The translations under genes and the position numbers were made by a program. Positions 15,559 to 24,834 of a stretch of 64,000 nucleotides of DNA are shown here, one piece after another; positions within the stretch are counted from its first letter, which is position 1; the number at the start of each line of letters is the position of its first letter. Under the pieces are notes generated by a model. That model was not told the DNA's origin. It saw only the letters and a program-made list of their open reading frames with translations, and ran no database searches. Origin of the DNA: Agreia sp. COWG. Lineage in GTDB: Bacteria; Actinomycetota; Actinomycetes; Actinomycetales; Microbacteriaceae. The DNA lies in the NCBI RefSeq assembly GCF_904528075.1, contig NZ_LR882035.1:1364001-1428000 (forward strand). The letters run 5' to 3'.

Positions 15559-18500
15559 ATGTTCGAAAAGATCCTCGTTGCCAACCGCGGAGAGATAGCA
15601 ATTCGGGCTTTTCGAGCCGCGTATGAGCTGGGCGCCAAGACGGTAGCGGTATTTCCCTACGAGGACCGAAACTCCATGCACCGGCTGAAGGCCGACGAGG
15701 CTTATCAGATCGGCGAGGTCGGTCATCCCGTTCGTGCCTACCTCGACGTGTCGGAGATCATCCGGGTGGCGAAGCAGAGTGGCGCAGACGCCATCTATCC
15801 GGGCTACGGCTTCCTCAGCGAGAATCCCGAGCTTGCGGAGGCCGCGCTCGCCGCCGGAATCACCTTCATCGGCCCGGGGTCGCACGTGCTCGAGATGGCC
15901 GGAAACAAGGTGACGGCCAAGGAGCACGCCGTGGCGGCGGGAGTGCCCGTTCTGCGATCGAGTCCCGCGTCTCGTGACCTCGACGTTCTGGTGGCCAGCG
16001 CCGACCACGTGGGATTCCCGCTCTTCGCGAAGGCCGTGGCGGGCGGCGGTGGTCGTGGCATGCGACGGGTCGCGTCGAACGCCGAGCTGCGCGAGGCGCT
16101 CGAGGCCGCCATGCGGGAGGCCGACAGCGCCTTCGGAGACTCCACGATGTTCCTCGAGCAGGCCGTGCTGCGCCCCCGACACATCGAGGTGCAGATCCTC
16201 GCCGACGGCACGGGCGAGACCCTGCACCTGTTCGAGCGCGACTGCTCGGTGCAGCGCCGCAATCAGAAGGTCATCGAGATCGCGCCGGCCCCGAATATCA
16301 GCGACGAACTGAGGGCGGCGCTGCACCGCGACGCGATCGCCTTCGCGCGCTCCATCGGCTACGTGAATGCGGGAACGGTGGAGTTCCTCGTCGACACCGT
16401 GGGGGAGCGCGCCGGAGAGCACGTCTTCATCGAGATGAACCCCCGCATCCAGGTGGAGCACACGGTCACGGAGGAGGTCACCGACGTCGACCTCGTGCAG
16501 TCCCAAATGCTCATAGCCGCCGGTGTGACGCTCTCCGAGATGGGCCTGTCACAAGACAGCATCGTATTGCGCGGTGCCGCGCTGCAGTGCCGCATCACGA
16601 CCGAGGATCCGACGGCCGGCTTCCGTCCCGATACCGGCAAGATCACGACCTATCGCTCTCCCGGCGGGGCGGGTATCCGGTTGGATGGCGGCACGATCAA
16701 CCCGGGCGCCCAGATCAGCCCGCACTTCGACTCGATGCTGGCCAAGCTCACCTGCCGCGGCCGCGACTTCGCCTCGGCTGTGCGCCGCTCGAAACGAGCG
16801 CTGGCCGAGTTCCGCATCCGAGGCGTGGCGACCAACATCCCGTTCCTGCAGGCGGTGCTCGACGATCCGAGCTTCGCTGCCGGCGACCTCAGCACGTCGT
16901 TCATCGACGAGCGTCCGCAGCTTTTGCGCGGGCACGTCTCGAAAGACAGGGGAACCAAGATCCTCAGCTGGCTCGCCGACGTGACGGTGAACCAGCCGAA
17001 CGGTGCGCGGCTGTCCTCGGTAAATCCGATCGACAAACTGCCCGCGATCAGCCTCGAGCAGCCGGCGCCGGCAGGTTCCCGCCAGCGCCTACTCGAGCTC
17101 GGGCCCGTGGGCTTCGCTTCGGCACTTCGGGCGCAGACGGCGTTGGCGGTCACCGAGACGACGTTCCGGGATGCGCATCAGTCGTTGCTCGCCACCCGAG
17201 TGCGCACTCGGGACCTCCTGGCCGTGGCGCCGTACGTGGCCCGTATGACGCCCGAGCTCCTCTCCGTCGAGGCCTGGGGAGGCGCAACGTACGACGTCGC
17301 CCTGCGCTTTCTCGGCGAAGATCCGTGGGAGCGGCTGGGATCGCTGCGCGAGGCGCTGCCGAACATCAACGTTCAGATGCTGTTGCGCGGCCGCAACACG
17401 GTGGGCTACACGCCGTACCCCACCGAGGTGACGGACGCCTTCGTAGCGGAGGCAGCGAAAAGCGGTGTCGACATCTTCCGTATCTTCGATGCACTGAACG
17501 ACGTCAACCAGATGCGGCCGGCCATCGAGTCCGTGCTGCAGACCGGGCACGCGCTGGCCGAGGTCGCCGTCTGTTACACGGGGGATCTGCTCGACCCGGC
17601 GGAAGAGCTGTACACGCTCGACTACTACCTGCGGCTTGCGGAGCAGATCGTTGCCTCTGGTGCGCACGTGCTCGCTATCAAGGACATGGCCGGCCTCCTT
17701 CGGCCGGCGGCTGCAGAGCGGCTCGTCGCCGCGTTCAGGCAGAACTTCGACCTCCCGGTGCACGTGCACACGCACGACACCCCCGGCGGACAGCTGGCGA
17801 CGTTGCTGTCTGCGAGCCGCGCCGGAGCGGACGCCGTCGACGTGGCGAGCGCTCCGATGGCCGGAACGACGAGCCAGCCGTCGGCATCCAGCCTCGTCGC
17901 TGCCCTCGCCCACACCGAGCGCGACACGGGCATCTCCCTGCAGTCGGTCCTCGACCTCGAGCCGTACTGGGAGGCCGTGCGTACGGTCTATCGTCCGTTC
18001 GAGTCCGGGCTTGCGGGTCCGACCGGCCGGGTCTACAGCCACGAGATTCCCGGGGGACAACTGTCGAACCTGCGCCAGCAGGCCATCGCACTCGGCCTCG
18101 CCGATGACTTCGAGCGCATCGAAGACCTGTATGCCGCGGCCAACAAGATCCTCGGACGCGTGCCCAAGGTCACTCCCTCGTCGAAGGTCGTCGGAGACCT
18201 CGCTCTGCACCTGGCGGCGGTCAAGGCCGATCCGGCGGACTTCGAAGCGAACCCTCAGAACTACGACATCCCGGACTCCGTGATCGGCTTCATGGCCGGC
18301 GAACTCGGCGAGCTGCCGGGCGGATGGCCGGAGCCGTTCCGCACGAAGGTACTCGAGGGCCGCCAGGTGAAGATCGGTGTCACCCCCCTCAGCGACGACG
18401 ATGCCTCGACCCTGTCATCGGGTGACAGCCTCGCGATCCGTTCCGCTCTGAACCGGCTGCTCTTCGCCGGCCCGACGAAGACCTTCGAGCACGTACGCGA

Positions 18501-18966
18501 GCAGTATGGCGACCTCTCTGTGGTCGACACGGTGGACTACCTGTACGGGTTGCGCCCCGGTGTCGAGAATGTCGTGGAGATCGGCAAGGGCATCAAGCTC
18601 TACGTCGGCCTCGAGGCCATCGGCGCGGCCGACGACAAGGGGATGCGCACGGTGATGACCATTCTCAACGGGCAGCTGCGTCCCGTCTTCGTGCGAGACC
18701 GTTCGATCACGGTCGATACGAAGGCGGCCGAGAAAGCCGATGCGTCGAAGCCCGGACAGGTCGCTGCCCCATTCTCGGGCGTCGTGACGTTGAAGGTCGC
18801 GGAGGGTGATCTGGTGCGGGCGGGGGAGTCCGTGGCCACGATAGAGGCCATGAAGATGGAAGCTGCCATCACCTCTGGTATCGCAGGACGAGTCAGTCGT
18901 CTCGCGATCGCCGAGACTCAACAGGTCGAGGCGGGCGATCTGCTCGTCGTGGTGAGACCCCTGTGA
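15559..18966 (+). CDS. pyc: Pyruvate carboxylase
   Basis: 1135 aa, full length for a single-chain enzyme. Order: biotin carboxylase (1-~460; [47 protein letters not shown]), carboxyltransferase TIM barrel (~540-1000; [27 protein letters not shown] metal ligands), allosteric linker, and biotin carboxyl carrier domain with EAMKMEA, Lys1099 being the biotin site. It makes oxaloacetate from pyruvate, ATP and bicarbonate and refills the TCA cycle. GTGA overlap with the downstream def gene suggests translational coupling. Confidence 0.97.
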   Translation: MFEKILVANRGEIAIRAFRAAYELGAKTVAVFPYEDRNSMHRLKADEAYQIGEVGHPVRAYLDVSEIIRVAKQSGADAIYPGYGFLSENPELAEAALAAGITFIGPGSHVLEMAGNKVTAKEHAVAAGVPVLRSSPASRDLDVLVASADHVGFPLFAKAVAGGGGRGMRRVASNAELREALEAAMREADSAFGDSTMFLEQAVLRPRHIEVQILADGTGETLHLFERDCSVQRRNQKVIEIAPAPNISDELRAALHRDAIAFARSIGYVNAGTVEFLVDTVGERAGEHVFIEMNPRIQVEHTVTEEVTDVDLVQSQMLIAAGVTLSEMGLSQDSIVLRGAALQCRITTEDPTAGFRPDTGKITTYRSPGGAGIRLDGGTINPGAQISPHFDSMLAKLTCRGRDFASAVRRSKRALAEFRIRGVATNIPFLQAVLDDPSFAAGDLSTSFIDERPQLLRGHVSKDRGTKILSWLADVTVNQPNGARLSSVNPIDKLPAISLEQPAPAGSRQRLLELGPVGFASALRAQTALAVTETTFRDAHQSLLATRVRTRDLLAVAPYVARMTPELLSVEAWGGATYDVALRFLGEDPWERLGSLREALPNINVQMLLRGRNTVGYTPYPTEVTDAFVAEAAKSGVDIFRIFDALNDVNQMRPAIESVLQTGHALAEVAVCYTGDLLDPAEELYTLDYYLRLAEQIVASGAHVLAIKDMAGLLRPAAAERLVAAFRQNFDLPVHVHTHDTPGGQLATLLSASRAGADAVDVASAPMAGTTSQPSASSLVAALAHTERDTGISLQSVLDLEPYWEAVRTVYRPFESGLAGPTGRVYSHEIPGGQLSNLRQQAIALGLADDFERIEDLYAAANKILGRVPKVTPSSKVVGDLALHLAAVKADPADFEANPQNYDIPDSVIGFMAGELGELPGGWPEPFRTKVLEGRQVKIGVTPLSDDDASTLSSGDSLAIRSALNRLLFAGPTKTFEHVREQYGDLSVVDTVDYLYGLRPGVENVVEIGKGIKLYVGLEAIGAADDKGMRTVMTILNGQLRPVFVRDRSITVDTKAAEKADASKPGQVAAPFSGVVTLKVAEGDLVRAGESVATIEAMKMEAAITSGIAGRVSRLAIAETQQVEAGDLLVVVRPL

Positions 18967-19454
18967 GCGTCCGTGAGATCCGACTATTCGGAGACCCGGT
19001 CCTGAAGACGGTGTCAGACGAGGTCGCCGAGATCGACGAGCGCACCCGCGGCCTCATCGCCGATCTGCTCGACACGGTGCAGGTGCCGGGGCGGGCAGGT
19101 GTGGCCGCCAGTCAGATCGGCGTCAACCTGCGCGCCTTCAGTTACAACGTCGATGGGCAGATCGGTTACATCATCAACCCCGTCATCGAGGAGTTGTCTG
19201 GCGAGCCCGAGATGGTCGACGAGGGCTGCCTGTCGGTTCCCGGGCTGTGGTTCCCCACCCGGCGCTACCCCTTCGCCCGTGCGCGAGGCATCGACCTCGA
19301 CGGCAACGCGATCGAGGTGTCCGGCACCGGAGTGCTCGCCCAGGCGCTGCAACACGAGACGGACCATCTCGACGGACTGCTCTACCTCGACCGCCTCGAG
19401 AAGCCGGAGCGTCGGGAGGCCATGAGGCAGGTGCGCGAGTCGAAGTGGTTCTAG
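18963..19454 (+). CDS. def: Peptide deformylase
   Basis: 163 aa from GTG 18963, overlapping the pyc stop by 4 nt. All three metal motifs are visible: motif 1 as [11 protein letters not shown], motif 2 EGCLSVPG with the Cys ligand, and motif 3 QHETDHLDG with the two His and catalytic Glu. It removes the formyl group from new proteins. Motif 1 departs from the usual GxGxAAPQ (Ser in place of Pro), so it may be a secondary deformylase. Its TAG and the stop of the convergent TetR gene share the same CTAG. Confidence 0.93.
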   Translation: MSVREIRLFGDPVLKTVSDEVAEIDERTRGLIADLLDTVQVPGRAGVAASQIGVNLRAFSYNVDGQIGYIINPVIEELSGEPEMVDEGCLSVPGLWFPTRRYPFARARGIDLDGNAIEVSGTGVLAQALQHETDHLDGLLYLDRLEKPERREAMRQVRESKWF

Positions 19455-20113
19455 GCTAGGCCGGGGCTCGCAGCCGAGTGTCGAGCGCTCGTCGTATCGA
19501 GTGCGCTCACGCGATCGACACGCGAGGACGCGTCGGTGATACCCCAGGACTCGAACAGGGGGGCCCAGAGCGACTTCAGACGAATCTCGAATTCCTCATC
19601 GCTCACAGTCATCGATCCGCCCAACAGGCCGAATGTCGTGCTGAGCAGGAGCCCGGCCGTTCGCCCGGGCAGGTCGGCCGGGTTGCCACCGGACTCGCGT
19701 ATCGCGAACTCGAGCTGCTCCCTGATGATCGTCTGCCAGTCGAATCCACGGGGAACCTGAATGCCCATTTCGACGAACTCGTGCAGAAGCCGGGTCGCCC
19801 CCCCGGCAACCGCGCAGGCTCGCGCGTCGAGAGAGGTGGTCAGAAGAAACGCGGTGAGACGCTCGAGACCGGGTTCCTGGGGCAGCTGTTCATAGAAGGT
19901 GCTCCACCGACGCTGCTGATGTTCGATGACAGCGATCGCGAGGTCGAGCTTCGATGGGAACAGGTGGTAGCCGATAGCCGACTTCGGTTTACCCATAGCT
20001 TCCGCGACTCGTGAGAACGTCGTCGCCTCGTAACCGTAGGTGCCGAACTGGCGACCCGCGGCCTCGATGATCGCCTCTCTCGAGGCTTCCATTGCTTGCA
20101 GACGTCGATTCAT
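19451..20113 (-). CDS. TetR-family transcriptional regulator
   Basis: 220 aa from ATG 20113 (TAGGAG upstream). The N-terminal HTH is typical: [47 protein letters not shown]. The ligand-binding half is helical and not diagnostic (one Cys, in ARACAVAGG). The promoter has a perfect TATAAT (minus strand, 20156-20161) overlapped by a 16-bp operator-like motif (20157-20172); a close copy lies before the small ORF at 20864-21097. It therefore probably represses itself and that operon. Last codon shared with def through CTAG. Confidence 0.9.
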   Translation of the reverse strand: MNRRLQAMEASREAIIEAAGRQFGTYGYEATTFSRVAEAMGKPKSAIGYHLFPSKLDLAIAVIEHQQRRWSTFYEQLPQEPGLERLTAFLLTTSLDARACAVAGGATRLLHEFVEMGIQVPRGFDWQTIIREQLEFAIRESGGNPADLPGRTAGLLLSTTFGLLGGSMTVSDEEFEIRLKSLWAPLFESWGITDASSRVDRVSALDTTSARHSAASPGLA

Positions 20114-20156
20114 TTTGCTCCTAGCCCATTGTTCTGATAATTCGGGGGAAGCTCAA

Positions 20157-20172
20157 TTATACGGACGTCTAG
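20157..20172 (-). promoter_or_regulatory. TetR operator candidate 1 over a TATAAT box
   Basis: On the minus strand this reads CTAGACGTCCGTATAA, an imperfect inverted repeat (TAGACG / CGTATA). The consensus -10 TATAAT of the TetR gene (20156-20161) overlaps its right half, so a bound repressor would block RNA polymerase. It matches the site at 21114-21129 at 14 of 16 positions. Confidence 0.65.
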
Positions 20173-20196
20173 CCTCCGAGGCCGCGGATCTCTGGA

Positions 20197-20844
20197 TCAG
20201 TTGGCGCAGAAGGAAGCCCAGGCGGCCTTGATGGCCTTCCGGTGGAGGGAATCCATGCCGGGATACGTGCGACCGCGCTCGGTGTTGACCGCGTGAGCAC
20301 ATCGCGGGTCGTTGGCGACCGCGGAGGCGTTTCCTATGGCGGCCACCAGTGCCGTGTCGATCGAGTCCAGCTGCGGTCGGATCGCGGTCAGGTCGGGCGC
20401 GGTCTTCGGAGCGGACGCGGGGTTGTGCTTCCAGCCGGAGATGAGACCTCGTTGGACGACCTTGCTCGCGGCGATCTGATCCCGAACGACCCGCTCCACC
20501 AGAGCTGGATCGACCCCATCCTTCTTGGCGAGAGCAACGGCCTCATCGACGACAGCCTGTTCCCGCGCCGTGTCCGTGATGGCCTTGCCGCTCAGCCACT
20601 TCGATTGAGCCACCGGGTCGGCGAGGGCGAGCCGCTGCTCGACGAGCGAACCGATCGGGTCGAGTGTGTCGGCACCCGCGACGAACGAGGTTGCGGTCGT
20701 CGCGGGCAGTTCGGCAGCCGTCGCTGCTTCGCCGGAGGCGAGAGCTCCCGACGAGGCGATCGCGAGGACGACCGCTATCGACATCGAGCGGCTGAGGCGG
20801 GATGTGCGATTCTTCTCGGAATTGAGGGTGGTATGACGTGGCAT
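20197..20844 (-). CDS. Secreted chorismate mutase (AroQ-gamma type)
   Basis: 215 aa. A signal peptide spans about residues 15-45 (basic start, IAVVLAIASSGALASGEA). The mature part is an all-helical AroQ fold: LVEQRLALADPVAQSKW, DTAREQAVVDEA and VRDQIAASKVVQRGL, with Arg71, Lys82, Asp91, Glu95, Gln123 and Gln131 at positions expected for the active site. Cys182 and Cys213 may form a disulfide, as in the exported Mycobacterium tuberculosis enzyme. It converts chorismate to prephenate outside the cytoplasm, where no shikimate pathway exists, so its role is unclear. AGGAG precedes the ATG; 19 nt separate it from the small ORF upstream. Confidence 0.85.
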   Translation of the reverse strand: MPRHTTLNSEKNRTSRLSRSMSIAVVLAIASSGALASGEAATAAELPATTATSFVAGADTLDPIGSLVEQRLALADPVAQSKWLSGKAITDTAREQAVVDEAVALAKKDGVDPALVERVVRDQIAASKVVQRGLISGWKHNPASAPKTAPDLTAIRPQLDSIDTALVAAIGNASAVANDPRCAHAVNTERGRTYPGMDSLHRKAIKAAWASFCAN

Positions 20845-20863
20845 GAGAGCTCCTGGATGTGGG

Positions 20864-21097
20864 TCAACCGCGACGGCGTCGAGCCGCAGCAGTTCGTCGG
20901 ATGAACGTCGTCAGGGACTGACTGAGGTCGGCAAAGAGGGAGTAGCTCCCCAGATGGTCGTGACCGATGCCGCAATCGCACTCCATCACGAGGGGCTCGT
21001 CGACGTAGGCGATGTGGCAGACGGCATTGTGAAGCGATCTGATCGCGAACTGTTCGTCCGCGGAGTCATCTGACCCGTGAACATCGGAACGATCCAT
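20864..21097 (-). CDS. Small uncharacterised protein upstream of chorismate mutase
   Basis: 77 aa from ATG 21097, preceded by GGAAGGTGGG. I do not recognise the family. The N-terminus is acidic (MDRSDVHGSDDSADEQ), the middle has Cys/His residues (NAVCHIAYVDE, VMECDCGIGHDH), and the C-terminus is very basic (FIRRTAAARRRRG). There is no signal peptide or membrane segment. Third-position GC of about 70% fits a coding frame. It sits 19 nt before the chorismate mutase ATG on the same strand and has its own operator-like motif just upstream, which favours a real gene in a two-gene operon. Confidence 0.5.
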   Translation of the reverse strand: MDRSDVHGSDDSADEQFAIRSLHNAVCHIAYVDEPLVMECDCGIGHDHLGSYSLFADLSQSLTTFIRRTAAARRRRG

Positions 21098-21113
21098 GCG
21101 CCGACCCACCTTC

Positions 21114-21129
21114 CTAGACGACCGTCTAA
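21114..21129 (+). promoter_or_regulatory. TetR operator candidate 2, upstream of the small ORF / chorismate mutase operon
   Basis: CTAGACGACCGTCTAA contains the perfect inverted repeat TAGACG-AC-CGTCTA and lies 17 nt upstream of the small ORF start. It equals the TetR-promoter site at 14 of 16 positions. Probably bound by the neighbouring TetR protein. Confidence 0.62.
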
Positions 21130-21241
21130 GAAGATGATTCACCAGAGCGGACGGACAGGATGTCCGAAGCCCGGTTTTTTCAGCAAATCAAGAGGAACCG
21201 GAGAGCGAGCGCCGCCCGCCAGAGGTCAGTGCCTGATGCGC

Positions 21242-23068
21242 CTAGTGGATGAGCGATTGCCCCTCTGTCGACGGCGCGGTCGTGTAGATGCGTTCGATAT
21301 CGTCTGCGAAGTCCGCCACGATGACGTGCCTTTTGATCGTGAGCTTCGGTGTGAGATGGCCCGAGTCTTCAGTGAGGTCCTGGTCGAGGACGACGAACTT
21401 GCGAATGGACTCGGCGCGCGACACGGAGCTGTTCGCTGCGTCGACAGCCCGCTGGATTTCAGCCAGTACGGCCGGATTCTGCGCCGCCTGGGCGAGAGTG
21501 AGGTGTTCGGGCTGTGCGTTGTTCGCCAGCCAGACGGGCAGCATCTCGGGGTCGAGCGTGATCAGTGCGGAGATGAATGGCTTCTGGTCACCCACGACGA
21601 CGACCTGCCCGATGAGGGGATTGGACCTGATCGGGTCTTCGAGTGATGCGGGCGCCACATTCTTTCCCGCCGCGGTGACGATGATCTCCTTCTTTCGCCC
21701 CGTGATGGTGAGGAAGCCATCGGCGTCGAAGGCGCCGATGTCTCCGGTCTTGAACCAGGCCCCGTCCATCGCATCGCGTGAGGCCTCGTCGTTGTTCCAG
21801 TAGCCGGCGAACACGTTGATTCCCGTCACCTGGATCTCGCCGTCGTCGGCAACCCGCACACCTACGCCCGGGAGTGCGGGGCCGACGGTACCGATCTTGA
21901 ACTTCGACACGAGGTTCACTGTCGCCGGCGCGGTCGTCTCCGTCAGGCCGTATCCCTCGAGGATCTTGATGCCGAGGCTGTGATAAAAGTGGCCGAGCCG
22001 GTAGCCGAGCGGCGCCGACCCCGACACGGCGTACCGCACGCGGCCCCCCATGGCGGCACGAATCTTCGAGAGCACGAGTCTGTCGTAGAGCGCGAAACGC
22101 AGTCGCAGCCCCCAGGGAATCGTGCCTTTCTCGGCAGCCACGGAATACTCGATGGCCGTGGCCGCCGCCGTACGGAAGATCGCCCCTTTGCCACCGCTCT
22201 CGGCCTTCTGCTCCGACGAGTTGTAGACCTTCTCGAAGACGCGAGGAACGGCGAGAAGGAATGTCGGTCGGAAGCTGCCGAGGGAATTGAGGAGCTGTTT
22301 CGTATCGGGCTGGTGGCCGACCTTGACGCCTGCGTGCACGCAGAGAACAGAGATGAAGCGGGCGAAGATGTGCGCCGTGGTGATGAAGAGCAGCGTCGAC
22401 GCTCCGTTGTCGAGCATCTCACCCATGACGACGCCCGAGTTGCGGCTGAGCTCGACGAAGTTCGAGTGGGTGATGATGCAGCCCTTCGGGCGACCGGTCG
22501 TGCCGGAGGTGTAGATGAGAGTGGCGAGGTCGCGGCCGACGGCATTCGACCTGGCGGCCTCGAGTGTTTCGTCGGTGACTCCCGTTGCGGCGGACGCGAT
22601 CTTGTCGAGGTCGCCCAGATCTATCTGCCATACCTGTTCGATGAGCGGCAGATCGGGATGGACCTCATCGAACTTGGCGAAGTGGTCGGCCGTCTCGACG
22701 ATCAAGGCGACAGCGCCGGAGTCGCTGAGATTCCACTGCACCTGGCTGGGTGACGAGGTCTCATAGATGGGAACGAGCACGGCTCCCGCGAACCACGTCG
22801 CGAAATCCACGACCGTCCACTCGTAACGGGTCTTGCACATGAAGCCGATCTTGTCGCCCGGCTGGATACCGTTGGCGATCAGGCCTTTCGCGGTGGCCCG
22901 CACCCGATGGAGGAACTCGGCGGCCGTGATGTCGGACCAGCCGTCCCTGCCGTCGGGAATCGCGAACAGGGGGGCATCCGGCGTTGCGGCGACGCGGGCC
23001 AGGAGCAGGTCTGTTGCATTCGCCTCTGGTTCTGCTGGCACCACGGCGGGAACGATGAATTCTTGCAC
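21242..23068 (-). CDS. Long-chain fatty-acid--CoA ligase (FadD15-like)
   Basis: 608 aa. An AMP-forming acyl-CoA synthetase: phosphate-binding loop LIYTSGTTGRPKGCIITH, GYGLTETTAPATVN, WFKTGDIGAFDADGFLTITGRKKEIIVTAAGKNV with the hinge and the late catalytic region. It activates fatty acids with ATP and CoA for lipid synthesis or breakdown. No membrane segment is seen. The gene is divergent from the ROK kinase, with the 88-nt gap holding both promoters. Its relatives in mycobacteria (FadD15) lie in the same plsC-aroG neighbourhood. Confidence 0.93.
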   Translation of the reverse strand: MQEFIVPAVVPAEPEANATDLLLARVAATPDAPLFAIPDGRDGWSDITAAEFLHRVRATAKGLIANGIQPGDKIGFMCKTRYEWTVVDFATWFAGAVLVPIYETSSPSQVQWNLSDSGAVALIVETADHFAKFDEVHPDLPLIEQVWQIDLGDLDKIASAATGVTDETLEAARSNAVGRDLATLIYTSGTTGRPKGCIITHSNFVELSRNSGVVMGEMLDNGASTLLFITTAHIFARFISVLCVHAGVKVGHQPDTKQLLNSLGSFRPTFLLAVPRVFEKVYNSSEQKAESGGKGAIFRTAAATAIEYSVAAEKGTIPWGLRLRFALYDRLVLSKIRAAMGGRVRYAVSGSAPLGYRLGHFYHSLGIKILEGYGLTETTAPATVNLVSKFKIGTVGPALPGVGVRVADDGEIQVTGINVFAGYWNNDEASRDAMDGAWFKTGDIGAFDADGFLTITGRKKEIIVTAAGKNVAPASLEDPIRSNPLIGQVVVVGDQKPFISALITLDPEMLPVWLANNAQPEHLTLAQAAQNPAVLAEIQRAVDAANSSVSRAESIRKFVVLDQDLTEDSGHLTPKLTIKRHVIVADFADDIERIYTTAPSTEGQSLIH

Positions 23069-23156
23069 GGCAACTCCTTTGTCGGCCGGTCAGGGTTACT
23101 ACACTCTACTTGGCGCTCCTGTCACCCTCGGGGGAGCGCGAGAGGACACGGAACGT

Positions 23157-24104
23157 ATGCACGCGATCGGCATCGATATCGGCGGAACGAAGATTGCCGG
23201 GGCCCTCGTCGACGAGTTCGGTGCGATCGTACGCTTCGACCGGCGCCCCACCGAGCCGTCCGACATCCAGAACATCGAGGACACGGTCGTCGCGATGATC
23301 GATGAGCTGGCCGAGGGTACCGACGTCACCTCGGTGGGAGTGGCAGCCGCAGGCTTCATCGATGCCGCCCAGTCGACGGTCTACTACGCACCCAACATCA
23401 GCTATCGCAATGAGCCGTTCCGAGAGAAGCTCGAGCGCCGCGTGCCGTTCAGCGTGATCATCGAGAACGACGCGAACGCCGCGGGCTGGGCCGAGTTCCG
23501 GTACGGGGCCGGCCGCCTCGTGAGCGACATGTGCATGCTCACCATCGGAACGGGGGTGGGTGGCGCGATCGTCACGGGCGACAGGCTCTTTCGCGGCGGG
23601 TTCGGGGCGGCCGCCGAGCTCGGCCATCTGCGCGTCGTGCCCGACGGCCTCCCGTGCGGCTGTGGCGCACGGGGCTGCATCGAACAGTACGGCTCCGGCA
23701 GGGCCCTGCTCCGCTTCTCGAACGATCTGGCGGATGCCGGCGGTATCGGTTCGGCCTTGGCCGCGACGCGGGCGCGTGTCGGCGTGCTGACCGGCTCCGA
23801 GGTCAGCGACCTCATCCAGGCGGGTGACCCGGGCGCCCTGGCTGCCCTGCGTGAGCTCGGACACTGGATCGGCCAGGCGGCCGCCAGCCTTGCGGCCGTG
23901 CTCGATCCGCAGCTCTTCGTGATCGGTGGTGGGGTCGCCCAGGCCGGTGACCTGCTGCTCGACCCCATCCGGCAGTCGTTTCTCGACAACCTGCCCGCAC
24001 GGGGCTATCACCCTGAGCCCGAGTTCAGGATCGCCGAACTCGTGAACGACGCGGGAGTGGTCGGCGCCGCCGATCTCGCACGCCTCTACTCGGCTCAGAT
24101 CTAA
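23157..24104 (+). CDS. glk: ROK-family glucokinase
   Basis: 315 aa from ATG 23157. The ATP motif AIGIDIGGTKIAGALVD opens the protein; IENDANAAGWAE contains the catalytic Asp; LTIGTGVGGAI and AELGHLRV follow; and CGCGARGCIEQYGSG gives the zinc-binding CxCGxxGCxE of ROK kinases. It phosphorylates glucose at C6 with ATP. The ROK member lacks an N-terminal HTH, so it is an enzyme and not a repressor. Followed 18 nt later by plsC. Confidence 0.92.
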   Translation: MHAIGIDIGGTKIAGALVDEFGAIVRFDRRPTEPSDIQNIEDTVVAMIDELAEGTDVTSVGVAAAGFIDAAQSTVYYAPNISYRNEPFREKLERRVPFSVIIENDANAAGWAEFRYGAGRLVSDMCMLTIGTGVGGAIVTGDRLFRGGFGAAAELGHLRVVPDGLPCGCGARGCIEQYGSGRALLRFSNDLADAGGIGSALAATRARVGVLTGSEVSDLIQAGDPGALAALRELGHWIGQAAASLAAVLDPQLFVIGGGVAQAGDLLLDPIRQSFLDNLPARGYHPEPEFRIAELVNDAGVVGAADLARLYSAQI

Positions 24105-24122
24105 CGGGGCGGGAACGACACG

Positions 24123-24812
24123 ATGTTCTACTGGATCATGAAGAACCTGATCGCCGGGCCGATCGTTCTCACGGTATTTCGACCGTGGATAAGAGGTCTC
24201 GAAAACATTCCCCGGTCGGGAGGGGCAATCCTCGCCAGTAATCACCTCTCGTTCATCGACTCGGTCATCCTTCCGCTCGTTCTCTCGAGGAGGGTGTCCT
24301 TTCTCGCAAAGAGCGACTACTTCACGGGCAAGGGAATCAAGGGGGCGCTGGTTCGTGGCTTCTTCCTCGCCACCGGGCAGCTGCCCATCGACCGCTCCGG
24401 CGGCAAGGCGTCCGAGGCGTCGTTGAACACGGGGCTCGGCGTCCTAGGCCGCGGCGACCTGCTCGGCATCTATCCCGAGGGCACGCGAAGCCCAGACGCC
24501 AAGATGTATCGCGGGCGCACGGGTGTCGCCCGCATGGTGCTCGAGGCGGGGGTCCCCGTGATCCCGGTAGCCATGGTCGATACCCACAAAGTCATGGCCA
24601 TCGGAACGAAGATCCCGAAGGTCAGGCGAGTTGGCGTCATCATCGGCGAGCCGCTAGATTTCTCTAGGTTCGAAGGACTGGAATCCGACCGATTCATCCT
24701 CCGGAGCATCACCGACGAAATCATGTACGAGCTGCAGCGGCTCTCGGGCCAGGAATACGCAGACGTCTACGCGACTTCGGTAAAGGAGAAGCGGGCGAGC
24801 GTCGCCCGCTGA
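24123..24812 (+). CDS. plsC: 1-acyl-sn-glycerol-3-phosphate acyltransferase
   Basis: 229 aa. The acyltransferase block I ASNHLSFIDSV (NHxxxxD) and block III IYPEGTRSPDAKMYRGRTG are complete, and VIPVAMVDTH matches block IV. An N-terminal hydrophobic helix would hold it on the membrane. It adds the second acyl chain to make phosphatidic acid. It lies in a run glk-plsC-aroG and close to the divergent acyl-CoA ligase gene. Confidence 0.92.
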   Translation: MFYWIMKNLIAGPIVLTVFRPWIRGLENIPRSGGAILASNHLSFIDSVILPLVLSRRVSFLAKSDYFTGKGIKGALVRGFFLATGQLPIDRSGGKASEASLNTGLGVLGRGDLLGIYPEGTRSPDAKMYRGRTGVARMVLEAGVPVIPVAMVDTHKVMAIGTKIPKVRRVGVIIGEPLDFSRFEGLESDRFILRSITDEIMYELQRLSGQEYADVYATSVKEKRASVAR

Positions 24813-24834
24813 CGCACAGAGATACGGAACCCAC

